A stretch of DNA of 64,000 nucleotides from Sphingobacterium prati (GCF_013167215.1 NZ_JABJWY010000038.1:522765-586764); one strand, 5' to 3'; positions 41,789-51,839 are shown, counted from the stretch's first letter. Program-made: numbers and translations. The notes: generated by a model not told the origin, from the letters alone.

Positions 41789-44700
41789 ATGAGCAAAGTT
41801 GACGTAAAATCATTTGCGCGCCTTGGGAGAAAATCAAAGCTATTTTTCTCATTGGCTGTCATTGCTGGTACATTTCAACAAGTCAATGCGGCTGTAGCAA
41901 CTTCAGCAGATTATGAAGGTAAATCCTTCGTAAAAGAAGTTCGTAATCTACAGCAACAACTGAAAGGAAAAGTGCTAGATGCTACCGGAAAACCTCTCGT
42001 AGGTGCTTCAGTAGCAGTTAAGGGAACTTCAAAAGGAGCCCAATCAGATGCACAGGGAAATTTCTCTGTGGAAGCAAAGCCTGGCGATGTGCTGGTCGTT
42101 TCCTCTGTCGGTTATAAATCGAAGGAAGTGACTGTATCAGGTCCCTCAGTAACTGTTCAGTTAGAGGATGATCAGAGCCAATTGGATGAGGTCGTTGTTG
42201 TCGGTTATGGTACCATGCGTAAATCAGATGTAACCGGTTCAATTGCGATGGTCAAAGGCGCAGATATGATCAAAGATCAAAGTTTCAGCGCGTTGGATGC
42301 CCTAAGAGGAAAAGCCTCAGGTGTCAATATCTTTTCTAATTCCAGTCAACCTGGCGCTAACGCGAATAGAGTCGTTATCCGTGGTGTGGCCACAATCAAT
42401 TCCTCTTCGAACCCACTTTATGTCGTGGATGGGGTCGTCATGGAAGATTTTAATTTATTAAATCCAAATGATATCGAAAACATCGAGGTTTTAAAAGACG
42501 CTTCTTCTGCAGCTATTTACGGTGCGCGGGGAGCAAATGGTGTCATTTTGGTAACCACAAAACGCGGAAACAAAGACGGGTCCAGGACAATTAGTTATCA
42601 AGGATCAGCAGGGGTAAGTTCTGCCCAACGCTACATGGATCTGCTGAATGCACAGGAATGGGTAGATGCCTTTATGATCGGTCTTGAAAATGAGAATAAA
42701 TATCAAGGAAAGTCTTGGTCCTTAGACAAGAAAACCTGGTTTAATGATGCAAATTATTTTGATGCCAATGGCAATCCTCTGTATGATACAGATTGGCAGC
42801 GCGAAGCAACTCGGACGGCTATTTCACATAATCACCAATTGAATGTACAACAAGGTGATGAAAAGTCATCCGTCGGCGCATTTTTGAATTATACGGATCA
42901 ACAGGGAATTATGAACAATACCTGGAATAAACGGATAAATGCAAAAATGGCCTATGATGCAAAACCAACATCCTGGCTCTCTACGGCAATTAACTTGACG
43001 GTCAATCATACCTGGGGACGTTATACACCTGAAGATGGTGGCGGACAGGAAGCTCGTCGTACGATGATCGAGATGATTCCTTGGTATCCGGTTTATGATA
43101 AGAACGGTCTTTACACGAATTCAGCTTCATCTACTGTCGCTGAACAGCTGAGTTTTGAAGGGATGGCAAATCCGGTTTCCATTCTGGATTTGCAAAAACG
43201 CTTGCGTTATAATACGCAGATTTTTGGAAATGCGGCACTGACATTTCATCTGGCCGATGGTTTGGACCTGAAAACACAATTGGGGATTGACCATCATAGA
43301 AAGGATTACAAGGGATATTCTTCAAAACTATTGAATAATATTTCTCGGCCAAATGGATGGGCAGAACGTGCACATACAAATACCTTGTATTGGCAGGAAG
43401 AGACGTATTTAACGTATAATAAGCAATTCGACAAACACCGTATCAATGCGATGGCGGGTCTATCTTGGCAAAAGAAGACCTATGACTATGATAAAATGCG
43501 GACGGAAGGCCTTCCGGATGATTTCTATGAGTATAATAGAATGAATTTAGGTATTACACCAGCTACACCCGAATCTTTTTACAATGATTGGTCGATGAAT
43601 TCGTACTTCTTGAGAGCTGCATATTCGTACGACAATCGTTATTCTGCAACAGTAACAAGTCGTTATGACGGTTCGTCCAAATTTGGTAGGAACAATAAAT
43701 ATGCGTTTTTCCCTTCATTAGGGCTTGCTTGGAATGTTTCCAATGAGGAGTTTTTAAAGGGTAATCAAACCATTAGTAACCTGAAATTACATACCAGCTA
43801 TGGATTGACCGGAAACTCTGAAATTGATCCATATAGGTCATTGGCAATCGTAGATGCCGGTACGATCTTATTGAATAACACACGGGCTCCCTGGTCTTAT
43901 GTCAGCACCATTGAAAATGAAGATCTAAAGTGGGAAAAAACAGCACAATTTGATGTTGGGGTGGAGTTGGGCTTACTTCAAAATCGCCTAAATTTCGATG
44001 TTTCTTATTATCGTCGAAAAACAACAGACCTCCTGTTGGAGACTCCGCTACCAAGAGCGACTGGTTTTAAATCCGTTATGAAAAATATCGGTTCCGTTCA
44101 AAATCAAGGCTTGGATATGATGATTACTGGTACGATTGTGACCAATGAGAATTTTGAATGGAAAGCATCGTTGAACGCCAACTATAACAAAAATAAAGTA
44201 TTGACTTTAGGTGAGAACAATGCGGATATTCTAAAGAACGATTGGGTCGGTGGTGCGAATAGTGTTATCCGTGTTGGCGAAAACTTAAATAGCTTCTACG
44301 GTTATAGAAGGTTGGGCGTGTACACGCAAGCAGACGTGGATGCGGGTAATGCGCAAGTAAAAGACATCGGACGGGCCAAACGTACGACAGAAAAAGAAAT
44401 TATCGGAAAAGGTCTGCCAGATTGGACCGGTAGTTTTGTGAATAACTTACGTTATAAAAATTTCGACTTTACGTTGGATCTCCAATTTGTTAAGGGGGTA
44501 GATGTCATGCAACAGTTCTTCCATTCTACTTACGACCGTTTTGGCATTACCAATGGTCTGAAGGAAATTTTAACCGATGCGTATAACGGCTCAAATCCAA
44601 ATACCATGCAACAGGCGATTTATTTGACCAATGGAGGGCATGCTGGCCAGGATACCAACGTGGACGATTCATGGGTTGCGGACGGTTCTTATGTGCGCGT

Positions 44701-44971
44701 AAATTTGATCCAATTTGGCTATACATTTAATGCGGATGTATTAAAGCGGATGGGTTTGTCCAGACTACGTATCTATGCGAATGCAAATAATCCATTTTTA
44801 TTTACGTCAAACGATTTTAAAGGTTATGACCCCGAAAGTACTTCTCAGTATGATCCAGAAATGACTTCTCAATTTACTGCTCAGGGGAATGGAAAATTTG
44901 GACAAAACATGACCTTTTTCTCCTATCCTAGAGCGAAAACATTCTCTTTGGGTGTTAATGTTACATTTTAA
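41789..44971 (+). CDS. SusC/RagA-family TonB-linked outer-membrane protein (first pair)
   Basis: TonB-dependent importer for an oligomeric nutrient, working with the SusD lipoprotein next to it. 1060 residues: a signal region with an unusually long n-part (ending about 35), a carboxypeptidase-regulatory-like domain (about 55-130, GKVLDATGKPLVGASVAVKG), the linker LDEVVVVGYGT, the TonB plug (about 145-255, ending SAAIYGARGANGVILVTTKRG, the SusC signature) and the barrel. No STN domain, so no direct sigma/anti-sigma signalling is expected. The substrate cannot be told. susD follows after 18 bp. Confidence 0.95.
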   Translation: MSKVDVKSFARLGRKSKLFFSLAVIAGTFQQVNAAVATSADYEGKSFVKEVRNLQQQLKGKVLDATGKPLVGASVAVKGTSKGAQSDAQGNFSVEAKPGDVLVVSSVGYKSKEVTVSGPSVTVQLEDDQSQLDEVVVVGYGTMRKSDVTGSIAMVKGADMIKDQSFSALDALRGKASGVNIFSNSSQPGANANRVVIRGVATINSSSNPLYVVDGVVMEDFNLLNPNDIENIEVLKDASSAAIYGARGANGVILVTTKRGNKDGSRTISYQGSAGVSSAQRYMDLLNAQEWVDAFMIGLENENKYQGKSWSLDKKTWFNDANYFDANGNPLYDTDWQREATRTAISHNHQLNVQQGDEKSSVGAFLNYTDQQGIMNNTWNKRINAKMAYDAKPTSWLSTAINLTVNHTWGRYTPEDGGGQEARRTMIEMIPWYPVYDKNGLYTNSASSTVAEQLSFEGMANPVSILDLQKRLRYNTQIFGNAALTFHLADGLDLKTQLGIDHHRKDYKGYSSKLLNNISRPNGWAERAHTNTLYWQEETYLTYNKQFDKHRINAMAGLSWQKKTYDYDKMRTEGLPDDFYEYNRMNLGITPATPESFYNDWSMNSYFLRAAYSYDNRYSATVTSRYDGSSKFGRNNKYAFFPSLGLAWNVSNEEFLKGNQTISNLKLHTSYGLTGNSEIDPYRSLAIVDAGTILLNNTRAPWSYVSTIENEDLKWEKTAQFDVGVELGLLQNRLNFDVSYYRRKTTDLLLETPLPRATGFKSVMKNIGSVQNQGLDMMITGTIVTNENFEWKASLNANYNKNKVLTLGENNADILKNDWVGGANSVIRVGENLNSFYGYRRLGVYTQADVDAGNAQVKDIGRAKRTTEKEIIGKGLPDWTGSFVNNLRYKNFDFTLDLQFVKGVDVMQQFFHSTYDRFGITNGLKEILTDAYNGSNPNTMQQAIYLTNGGHAGQDTNVDDSWVADGSYVRVNLIQFGYTFNADVLKRMGLSRLRIYANANNPFLFTSNDFKGYDPESTSQYDPEMTSQFTAQGNGKFGQNMTFFSYPRAKTFSLGVNVTF

Positions 44972-44989
44972 TGCATAGAATTTAAAAAG

Positions 44990-46552
44990 ATGAAGACTAA
45001 ATTATTTTTGTTGTTATTGGCCGGAATGGCGCTAACAACATCCTGTAATAAATTTTTAGAAGAAAATCCTCGCTCAAACCTGTCATTAATAAGTTATTAT
45101 GAGAATGAAGGACAGGCCGAAGCAACTGTAAATGCACTTTACCGTCGGGGTTCACCATTACGTTATTCTACAACAGGTTCTTATCTAGGGTCTACGGCAT
45201 CCATTAATACCATTTTGACTGGTTATTTTACGAATAGTTATGAGGGGCAGGAGCGTGTCACTTTGTTTGCCCGTGAATTGACTCGGCAGCAAAATGCCAA
45301 CGTGATATCTCCAACCATGAATACCATCTGGGATGAGGCTTATGAAGCCATCAATATTGCCAATGCTGGTGTAAAATATATCCCGCAAATAAGCATGGTC
45401 AATGAGACCAAGAAAAATACGTTATTGGCTGAGGCGAAATTCTTTAGAGCCTACAACTACTTTTATCTTGTCAAAACATTTGGAGCGCTCCCTTTGTATA
45501 CACTACCAAATGAGAAACTTACTGATCCACTTTATCTAGAGCGTACCGATGCTGCGAAAATCTATGAATTGATTGAGGCGGACTTAAAAAGTGCCGTAGA
45601 AATATTGCCAGCCAAAAAATTCGCGGACAATGGTCATCGCATTACAAAATATGTAGCAGCAATGCTTTTGGCCGATGTTTATCTGCAGCAAGGTAAATTT
45701 GCTGACGCAGCAACTAATGCGAAAATTGTGGTTAATTCACCGCATAAAATGACGGAGAATATCGACTTCAAGGAAAATAGTGCGTATAACTTGTTGCGCA
45801 AGACGGATAACTTGGATGAGGTAATCTATGCGCAAGAATTTGATGACCTTGTTGCTAATAGTGGAGCGCGGACAGCGACTGCTTTTAACTCTACGGCAGT
45901 TTCGGTTTTTTCAACTTACTCAATATTTGAGCGTGTTTTTGGTCCGACCAAACAATTTTTAAATGTTTATGATAAAGAGGATTTAAGAATCCAGCCAAAT
46001 CAGTTCTATCATTGGTCTTATACTAATCCGATTAATGGCAAAAAATGGACATCACAGGATGCCGGAATATGGTACTATGTCGATGAGCAGGCTTTGCTGA
46101 CAACAGGAAGAGGTACAAAAGACTGGAATTTTTATCGATATGCAGAAGCATTGTTAACCGCGGCTGAAAGTATCGCTAAATCTACTGGAGTAAGTGCTGA
46201 AGCAGCAGGATATTTAGCACAGGTAAAAGCACGTGCGAATACGGCAGGAAAAACTGTCGCACAATTCACTTCTGAATTACAGGGACTGTCTGCAGAAAAC
46301 TTTGTCAAAGAATGTTGGAAAGAACGTCTGCGCGAGCTGCCTTTAGAGTACAAAATGTGGGATGATATTGTACGGACAAGGATGTTCCCTGTGATTTCTA
46401 CTACTGAGGCAGGAAAAGTAGATTTTGTTCCATTAATCGGAGCGAAGAACGCATCTGGCGCAGTATTTAAAGAATCCGATTTATTATGGCCAATTTCTCC
46501 TGATGAAATTCAGCGTAATAATAAATTGACCCAGAATCCGGGGTATCAATAG
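44990..46552 (+). CDS. SusD/RagB-family nutrient-binding lipoprotein (first pair)
   Basis: Surface lipoprotein that caps the SusC barrel and binds the nutrient. 520 residues with lipobox LTTSCNKFLEENP at about 19, the typical SusD start. The TPR-like core includes AEAKFFRAYNYFYLVKTFGALPLYT. The C-terminal RagB block reads WKERLRELPLEYKMWDDIVRT and ends WPISPDEIQRNNKLTQNPGYQ, the hallmark tail. It is co-transcribed with the upstream susC. A strong hairpin with a T run (46575-46624) ends this first unit, so the second pair is transcribed separately. Confidence 0.95.
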   Translation: MKTKLFLLLLAGMALTTSCNKFLEENPRSNLSLISYYENEGQAEATVNALYRRGSPLRYSTTGSYLGSTASINTILTGYFTNSYEGQERVTLFARELTRQQNANVISPTMNTIWDEAYEAINIANAGVKYIPQISMVNETKKNTLLAEAKFFRAYNYFYLVKTFGALPLYTLPNEKLTDPLYLERTDAAKIYELIEADLKSAVEILPAKKFADNGHRITKYVAAMLLADVYLQQGKFADAATNAKIVVNSPHKMTENIDFKENSAYNLLRKTDNLDEVIYAQEFDDLVANSGARTATAFNSTAVSVFSTYSIFERVFGPTKQFLNVYDKEDLRIQPNQFYHWSYTNPINGKKWTSQDAGIWYYVDEQALLTTGRGTKDWNFYRYAEALLTAAESIAKSTGVSAEAAGYLAQVKARANTAGKTVAQFTSELQGLSAENFVKECWKERLRELPLEYKMWDDIVRTRMFPVISTTEAGKVDFVPLIGAKNASGAVFKESDLLWPISPDEIQRNNKLTQNPGYQ

Positions 46553-46574
46553 GGGATAGTAAACTAGTTATTAT

Positions 46575-46624
46575 ATGGATTCATTGATTAGAAATTCGGT
46601 TCTTCTCAATGAATCCATTTTTTA
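46575..46624 (+). terminator. Terminator after the first susD
   Basis: Perfect 13-bp arms (ATGGATTCATTGA and complement, 46575-46587 and 46606-46618) followed by TTTTTT. Confidence 0.85.
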
Positions 46625-46831
46625 TTGTATTAGTTTAAACTGCCTGCTGTCGCCGTTATTACTCCCATAGCAATGCGGTAATAATGGGCTAAGTTATTTA
46701 TTTTAACAACTTTTTTTGATTTAAACTTAAAAATCCCTACCTTAATGTCCGAATCAAACACTTAAACTAAATACTAAACCAAAGGAGAGATCATATCGAA
46801 TTTTCGAAAGCATATTTTTGCTTTTTATCTA

Positions 46832-46851
46832 AATAGCAAAACCGATTTTGC
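46832..46851 (+). promoter_or_regulatory. Shared susC leader box 1 (second copy)
   Basis: AATAGCAAAACCGATTTTGC, 18 of 20 bases identical to 41567-41586. Here it also forms a perfect 8-bp hairpin TAGCAAAA/TTTTGCTA (46834-46853). Confidence 0.55.
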
Positions 46852-47003
46852 TAAATGGAAATGGCGATTCAATCGCTTATCACACTCAATTAAGAACATA
46901 GTTTTACTGATTCTAGCATTTGTTTTACGTGCAAATTCTGGAACCATTTTTTCAACTCAATATTAGAAGTGAATACTAACTATAAAAAAACGTTTTCTAA
47001 AAA

Positions 47004-47016
47004 GCTAAATCGTTTT
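47004..47016 (+). promoter_or_regulatory. Shared susC leader box 2 (second copy)
   Basis: GCTAAATCGTTTT, 34 bp upstream of the ATG, one base different from the copy at 41754-41766. A separate AAAACGTTTT palindrome lies just before it at 46987-46996. Confidence 0.5.
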
Positions 47017-47037
47017 ACGCACCAATAAATACTATAT

Positions 47038-50000
47038 ATGAGCATAATTGATTTTAAAACAGTTGCGCGATTAAAAGGGAAATCTAAATTGTTTTTCTCA
47101 CTCATTGTCCTTGCCGGTACAACGCAGCGTGCCCAAGCTTTTTCTTATGAAAATAGGCTAACGAGTCTATTTCTAAAAGAATCGAAAGGGGATCAAGAAC
47201 AAATTAAGGGAAAAGTGCTTGATGTCAACGGGAAGCCAATTTCTGGGGTTAGCATCGCGGTAAAAGGGACGTCAAAAGGCACACAGTCAGATGTGTCAGG
47301 TAATTTCACTTTGGAGGCTAAAACTGGAGATGTATTAGTCGTTTCTTCTATCGGTTACAAAGCCAAGGAAATCACTGTTAATGGAACTGCTATTTCTGTT
47401 CAGTTGGAAGAAGATCAGAGCCAATTGGATGAAGTCGTTGTTGTTGGTTATGGGACGCAAAAAATGAAGGAAGTAACATCTTCTGTTGCGCACGTAAGCG
47501 CAGACCAATTTCGCCAAAGTGGGGCAAGAAACCCCTTGGACCTGATACAAGGTAAGGTCGCAGGTCTTCAGGTTTCCAGAAGTGGATCAAATCCTAATTC
47601 GGGAGTAGCCACGCAATTAAGGGGTGCAATTTCTGTCACAGGTAGCGCCAGCCCCCTTTTTGTCATTGATGGAATACCTGGAGGTAATCCAGACCTTTTG
47701 CAGCAAGATGATATCGAATCTGTGGATGTATTGAAAGATGGATCTGGTGCTGCTATCTATGGAACTAGTGCTAACGCAGGGGTTATTCTAATTACAACAA
47801 AAAGGGGAAAACCAGGTAAAGCTATATTCAACTATTCCAGTTATTTTAGAAAGGAGTTTGTTTATAACAAACCTGATTTTTTGACTCCACAGGAGTTTAG
47901 GGACAAGATCGCATCTGGTGAGTTAAAGCAAACAGATTTCGGGAATTCCACAAAGTTTTTTGATGATTTGGTTAATAAGGATAATTTTTCGCAAAATCAT
48001 AATCTTTCATTGTCAGGAGGTAATGAGTCAACCACTTATCGCGGAAGCGTGAATTTCCGAAATCTGGAAGGTATCGCCAAGGAAAATTCGCGAAAGGAGT
48101 ATACCGTGCGAACAAGTATCAATCAGAAGGGACTTAATGATCGCTTGAACGTTCTCTTGAATATAGCGACAAATACAAACAATGCAAACTTGTTGGGCGG
48201 CGGAGGATGGGAAAGCGAGGCAACCAAAAATCCGACGCTTTCAAATTTTAACGAAGATGGATCTTATCGCTATGATCGGACAAGTACAAATGAATTTGCT
48301 CGATTATTTACTGAGACCAGTTATCGGAAACAACAAACATCTTCACTCGATGGAAAAGCGGATTTAAATATAATTGAAGGGTTAAAAGCTAGTGTTTTTG
48401 GGTCGGTGCAGCGTAATTCCTATATAGATGGTGCTTATAGGGCTTTAAACAGCGAAGCATCGTTGGAAGACCAAGATTATCCAGGGGGCGGGTATGCTTC
48501 CAAATCCAATCTGTTGAATGAAAAGTATGCGTTTGAGCCCACACTCCAATACAATACGACAATCGCAGAGAAACATGGCATAACAGCATTGGCAGGTTAC
48601 AGTTACCGTTATGAGAAAGATGAGGGGCAAAGTGCAGACAATAGGGGTTTTATAAACGATCGTTTTAATGAGGATAACATGTCGGAAGGGCAAGCGTTAC
48701 GCGATGGACGTGCTAATCTGGACAGTTATAAGAACGATAATACATTGATCGCTTTTTTTGGTCGGATAAATTATACTTTCTCGGATAAGTATATGGCCCA
48801 ATTTATTCTGAGACGTGAAGGTTCATCCAAATTCGGTGCGAATAACAAATGGGGAAGCTTTCCTGCGGTGTCAGTAGGCTGGAATATCAGCAATGAAGAC
48901 TTTATGAAGGATGTTGCTTTTATAAATAATTTGAAATTACGTGCAGGTTATGGCGAAACGGGAAATACTGGTTTTGCAAATAATGCCTCTCGATTGACCT
49001 TAGGAGGAGGAGGTAAGTATTTGTACCCAGATGAAATCTACCGGGAAACCTATGGTCCGGACCGTAACCCCAATCCAAATTTAAGATGGGAGACCAAGAA
49101 AGAGACAAATATTGGCGTTGATTTCACGATGTTGAGCAATAAGCTTTCAGGTTCAATTGATCTTTTTCAAAGGAAAACCGTTGATCTTTTGGATACCTAT
49201 ACTACCCCTCAGCCACCTTATATAAGAAATAATATCTATTCCAATGTAGGTACACTTTCCTCGAAAGGTATTGAATTAGCATTGAGTTATCGCGCTATCG
49301 AGCATGATAATTTTAAGTGGAACATGGATTTTACGGCGAGCACATTGAAAAATGTATTAGAAAGTTATTCAAATGATATATTCAAAGTGAAATATAAAAC
49401 ATTTGGTGAGATCGGTGGAGCTGGCGCATTGGGTGATGCCTTTACGACTTATGAAGGGCACCGTATTGGTGAGTTTTTTGGTAAACGGTTTGCTGGATTT
49501 GATGATGAGGGAAAATGGCTATTTTATAATCGAAACGGCGAGGCTGTTCGCAATGACGCGATCAATAATTCAAGAGATGATTTAAGTGCTTCTGACCTGG
49601 CGGTGTTAGGAAACGCGGTTCCAAAATATTATCTCTCTTGGACCAATAATTTCTCTTATAAAAATTTTGATCTAAGAATCTTTATGCGAGGTAAATTCGA
49701 CTACGATATATTAAACACGACAGCGCTTTCTTACGGCAACAAAGTATGGTCAGGGAATCTTTTGAGAGATGCATTTACCAAATATAAAGAAATAGACGAT
49801 ACCTATATGTACTCTGATTATTATTTGGAGAGCGGTAGCCACTTAAAAATTGATGAAGTTACGATCGGTTATCGGTTTAAATTGAAGAGCAATACGTGGG
49901 TAAATAATGTACGCGCGTATTTGACGGTTCAGAATTTGGCAACCATTACTGGTTATTCGGGAAATGATCCAGATTTTGTATTGGATACTGGCTTAGGGAA

Positions 50001-50091
50001 CGAAATTAATGGGCAGCGTTTGGGCATTGACAGTAGAGGTCCCTATCCCAACACCAGATCAGTTTTGTTTGGTGTAAATTTTAGTTTTTAA
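47038..50091 (+). CDS. SusC/RagA-family TonB-linked outer-membrane protein (second pair)
   Basis: 1017-residue TonB-dependent importer, paralogous to the protein at 41789-44971. The two share the extended N-terminus (ARLKGKSKLFFSL here, ARLGRKSKLFFSL there) and the regulatory-like domain (GKVLDVNGKPISGVSIAVKG). The linker LDEVVVVGYGTQKMKEV, the plug ending SGAAIYGTSANAGVILITTK and the barrel are intact; the SusC signature reads GTSANAGVI rather than GARGANGVI. Plug and barrel differ widely from the first copy, so another ligand is likely. No STN domain. susD follows directly. Confidence 0.95.
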   Translation: MSIIDFKTVARLKGKSKLFFSLIVLAGTTQRAQAFSYENRLTSLFLKESKGDQEQIKGKVLDVNGKPISGVSIAVKGTSKGTQSDVSGNFTLEAKTGDVLVVSSIGYKAKEITVNGTAISVQLEEDQSQLDEVVVVGYGTQKMKEVTSSVAHVSADQFRQSGARNPLDLIQGKVAGLQVSRSGSNPNSGVATQLRGAISVTGSASPLFVIDGIPGGNPDLLQQDDIESVDVLKDGSGAAIYGTSANAGVILITTKRGKPGKAIFNYSSYFRKEFVYNKPDFLTPQEFRDKIASGELKQTDFGNSTKFFDDLVNKDNFSQNHNLSLSGGNESTTYRGSVNFRNLEGIAKENSRKEYTVRTSINQKGLNDRLNVLLNIATNTNNANLLGGGGWESEATKNPTLSNFNEDGSYRYDRTSTNEFARLFTETSYRKQQTSSLDGKADLNIIEGLKASVFGSVQRNSYIDGAYRALNSEASLEDQDYPGGGYASKSNLLNEKYAFEPTLQYNTTIAEKHGITALAGYSYRYEKDEGQSADNRGFINDRFNEDNMSEGQALRDGRANLDSYKNDNTLIAFFGRINYTFSDKYMAQFILRREGSSKFGANNKWGSFPAVSVGWNISNEDFMKDVAFINNLKLRAGYGETGNTGFANNASRLTLGGGGKYLYPDEIYRETYGPDRNPNPNLRWETKKETNIGVDFTMLSNKLSGSIDLFQRKTVDLLDTYTTPQPPYIRNNIYSNVGTLSSKGIELALSYRAIEHDNFKWNMDFTASTLKNVLESYSNDIFKVKYKTFGEIGGAGALGDAFTTYEGHRIGEFFGKRFAGFDDEGKWLFYNRNGEAVRNDAINNSRDDLSASDLAVLGNAVPKYYLSWTNNFSYKNFDLRIFMRGKFDYDILNTTALSYGNKVWSGNLLRDAFTKYKEIDDTYMYSDYYLESGSHLKIDEVTIGYRFKLKSNTWVNNVRAYLTVQNLATITGYSGNDPDFVLDTGLGNEINGQRLGIDSRGPYPNTRSVLFGVNFSF

Positions 50092-50103
50092 TGAATGATT
50101 ATT

Positions 50104-51750
50104 ATGAGAAATATTGTTAAAATTTTACTTCTAGTGTGTGTAATAAATGCATCAAGTTGTACAAACCTAGATGAAAACGCTTATGATGTTATTGTCGCAG
50201 GCGATTTTTATAAGAATAAGAATGAAGTGATATCTGCAGTATTACGACCATATACGCATGCAAATGCATGGATATCGCCCTCAGGGCAGGATGGATGGTG
50301 GCGACCTGCAGAGTTATCTGCGGATCAATTGGCCTGGCCAACCAAGGGACGGCATGGAGAAGACGGCGGGAAATGGAAACGGCTACATTATCACACTTGG
50401 ACAGTAGATGAGGGTGGATTAAACAATGCATGGGTATTGATGTATTGGGGGGTTGGTTTGTGTAATAGTCCCATTGATATTCTTGAAAAATCTGATGTGA
50501 CGGAGATGGGTTTAACAGATGTCGAGAAAACGGAATTCATCGCCGAACTTAAGCTGCTGCGTGCTTTACATTATTTGAAATTAATGGATCTATTCGGAAA
50601 CATCCCGATAACGACTAAAGCCCCTAGTACAGCGGAAGAACCATTACCCAAACCTTCTTCTACGAAAGAGGTTTTTGAATTTATTGAAAAGGAAATCTTG
50701 GATAATATTGATTCAGCGCCCAAACTATCTAGAGCGATGTTAGGCCGAGTTTCGCAGGCTACAGGTTATGCGATGTTAGTCGAACTGTATTTAAATGCTG
50801 AAAAATGGTATGGGCAACCACGATGGGACGATTGTATCGCAGCGGCTGACAAATTGATATCGGGTGCCGGGGGAGGATTGAATGGTGCTATGGCGTTAGA
50901 CCCTAATATAACAGACGCTTATGTGCCTACGAATGATATGTCCAAGGAAACCATTTTTTCAATTGCCTACGATTATAAAATAGCAGATTTTGCAACTGGA
51001 TTTCCTGGTGAGTTTTATCATTTCGTACAAAGCGAGATTTACGGTGGCGGAAGAACTGGAAATAATGGTATCGTCTTGATTCCGGGGGTTTTTGGTCAAT
51101 ACAATGAAAAAGATCTGCGAAAAAAAGAATGGTTTTTAAACGGACCGATGGTTAAGTTTGTGGATGGTAAAATTGTGGAAGGATCAGAAGAATATAAAGG
51201 AGAACAGCTGGTTTTTGTCGATTATATTCGAAGGGCCAAAACTGGCGGTACATCCTCTACAATGAGCGATGGTGAAGAAAATAGTGGGATCCGTTTTAAT
51301 AAATATAAACTCGGTAACTCACTTGTGGGGAATGTTAACGGTGTAAAGATACCCGTCGATGAAAATTACAATAATACGGATTGGAACGTCTATCGTTTGA
51401 GCTGGATTTATTTTGCGAAAGCAGAGGCCCTGATGCGGAAAAATGGTGGTATTGCATCACAGGAAGCTGTTGATCTAATCAATAGTTGCAAAAAAAGAGC
51501 ATTTACTGATTCAGATTGGGCTGAACGACAATATACAACAGGTACATTAACGTTGGATGAACTTTTAGCGGAGCGTGGTCGGGAGTTTATTTTCGAGGGA
51601 TTCAGAAGGCGGGATTTAATTCGTTTTGGTAAATTCCACACGGCAACTTGGTGGGACCACAAGCCGACAACTGAGACAAAGACAGTATTTCCAATACCTC
51701 AACAACAAATATCGATGAACCCGAATTTAAAGCAAAATACGGGTTATTGA
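50104..51750 (+). CDS. SusD/RagB-family nutrient-binding lipoprotein (second pair)
   Basis: Surface lipoprotein partner of the second SusC. 548 residues from the ATG at 50104 (MRNIVKILLLVCVINASSC, lipobox Cys about 19); an ATG at 50095 is also possible. Core SusD features: FIAELKLLRALHYLKLMDLFGNIPI and the C-terminal block ERGREFIFEGFRRRDLIRFGKF, ending PIPQQQISMNPNLKQNTGY. The RRRDLIRFGKF form belongs to the RagB group seen with starch-like and glycoprotein-related systems, but the ligand is not deducible. A terminator and a phosphatase-gene remnant follow. Confidence 0.95.
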   Translation: MRNIVKILLLVCVINASSCTNLDENAYDVIVAGDFYKNKNEVISAVLRPYTHANAWISPSGQDGWWRPAELSADQLAWPTKGRHGEDGGKWKRLHYHTWTVDEGGLNNAWVLMYWGVGLCNSPIDILEKSDVTEMGLTDVEKTEFIAELKLLRALHYLKLMDLFGNIPITTKAPSTAEEPLPKPSSTKEVFEFIEKEILDNIDSAPKLSRAMLGRVSQATGYAMLVELYLNAEKWYGQPRWDDCIAAADKLISGAGGGLNGAMALDPNITDAYVPTNDMSKETIFSIAYDYKIADFATGFPGEFYHFVQSEIYGGGRTGNNGIVLIPGVFGQYNEKDLRKKEWFLNGPMVKFVDGKIVEGSEEYKGEQLVFVDYIRRAKTGGTSSTMSDGEENSGIRFNKYKLGNSLVGNVNGVKIPVDENYNNTDWNVYRLSWIYFAKAEALMRKNGGIASQEAVDLINSCKKRAFTDSDWAERQYTTGTLTLDELLAERGREFIFEGFRRRDLIRFGKFHTATWWDHKPTTETKTVFPIPQQQISMNPNLKQNTGY

Positions 51751-51806
51751 TAGGAACTAGAATAGTAGGTTGAGACAATTGGATTATAGTCTCGATTGTA
51801 CTTAAG

Positions 51807-51839
51807 AAAGCCGCTAGTAAGATTTATTAGCGGCTTTTT
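51807..51839 (+). terminator. Terminator after the second susCD pair
   Basis: AAGCCGCTA and TAGCGGCTT arms around an 11-nt loop, followed by TTT, about 57 bp after the susD stop. Confidence 0.85.

Larger units (their letters stand above)
46553..47037. other. Leader and control region of the second susC
   Basis: 485 bp. It holds the terminator of the first pair, an imperfect hairpin at 46652-46689 (GCCGTTATTAC pairing with GTAATAATGGGC), AACCAAAGGAG near 46777, leader box 1 at 46832-46851 and box 2 at 47004-47016. A 58-codon open frame without ATG (46790-46966) crosses it. Confidence 0.55.

Noticed and set aside
42018..42242. Possible recombination hot spot from similar N-terminal regions of the two susC genes (QSDAQGNF / QSDVSGNF blocks)
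   Set aside because: DNA identity is confined to short stretches explained by common ancestry; no inverted repeats, integrase or invertase gene indicates phase variation.
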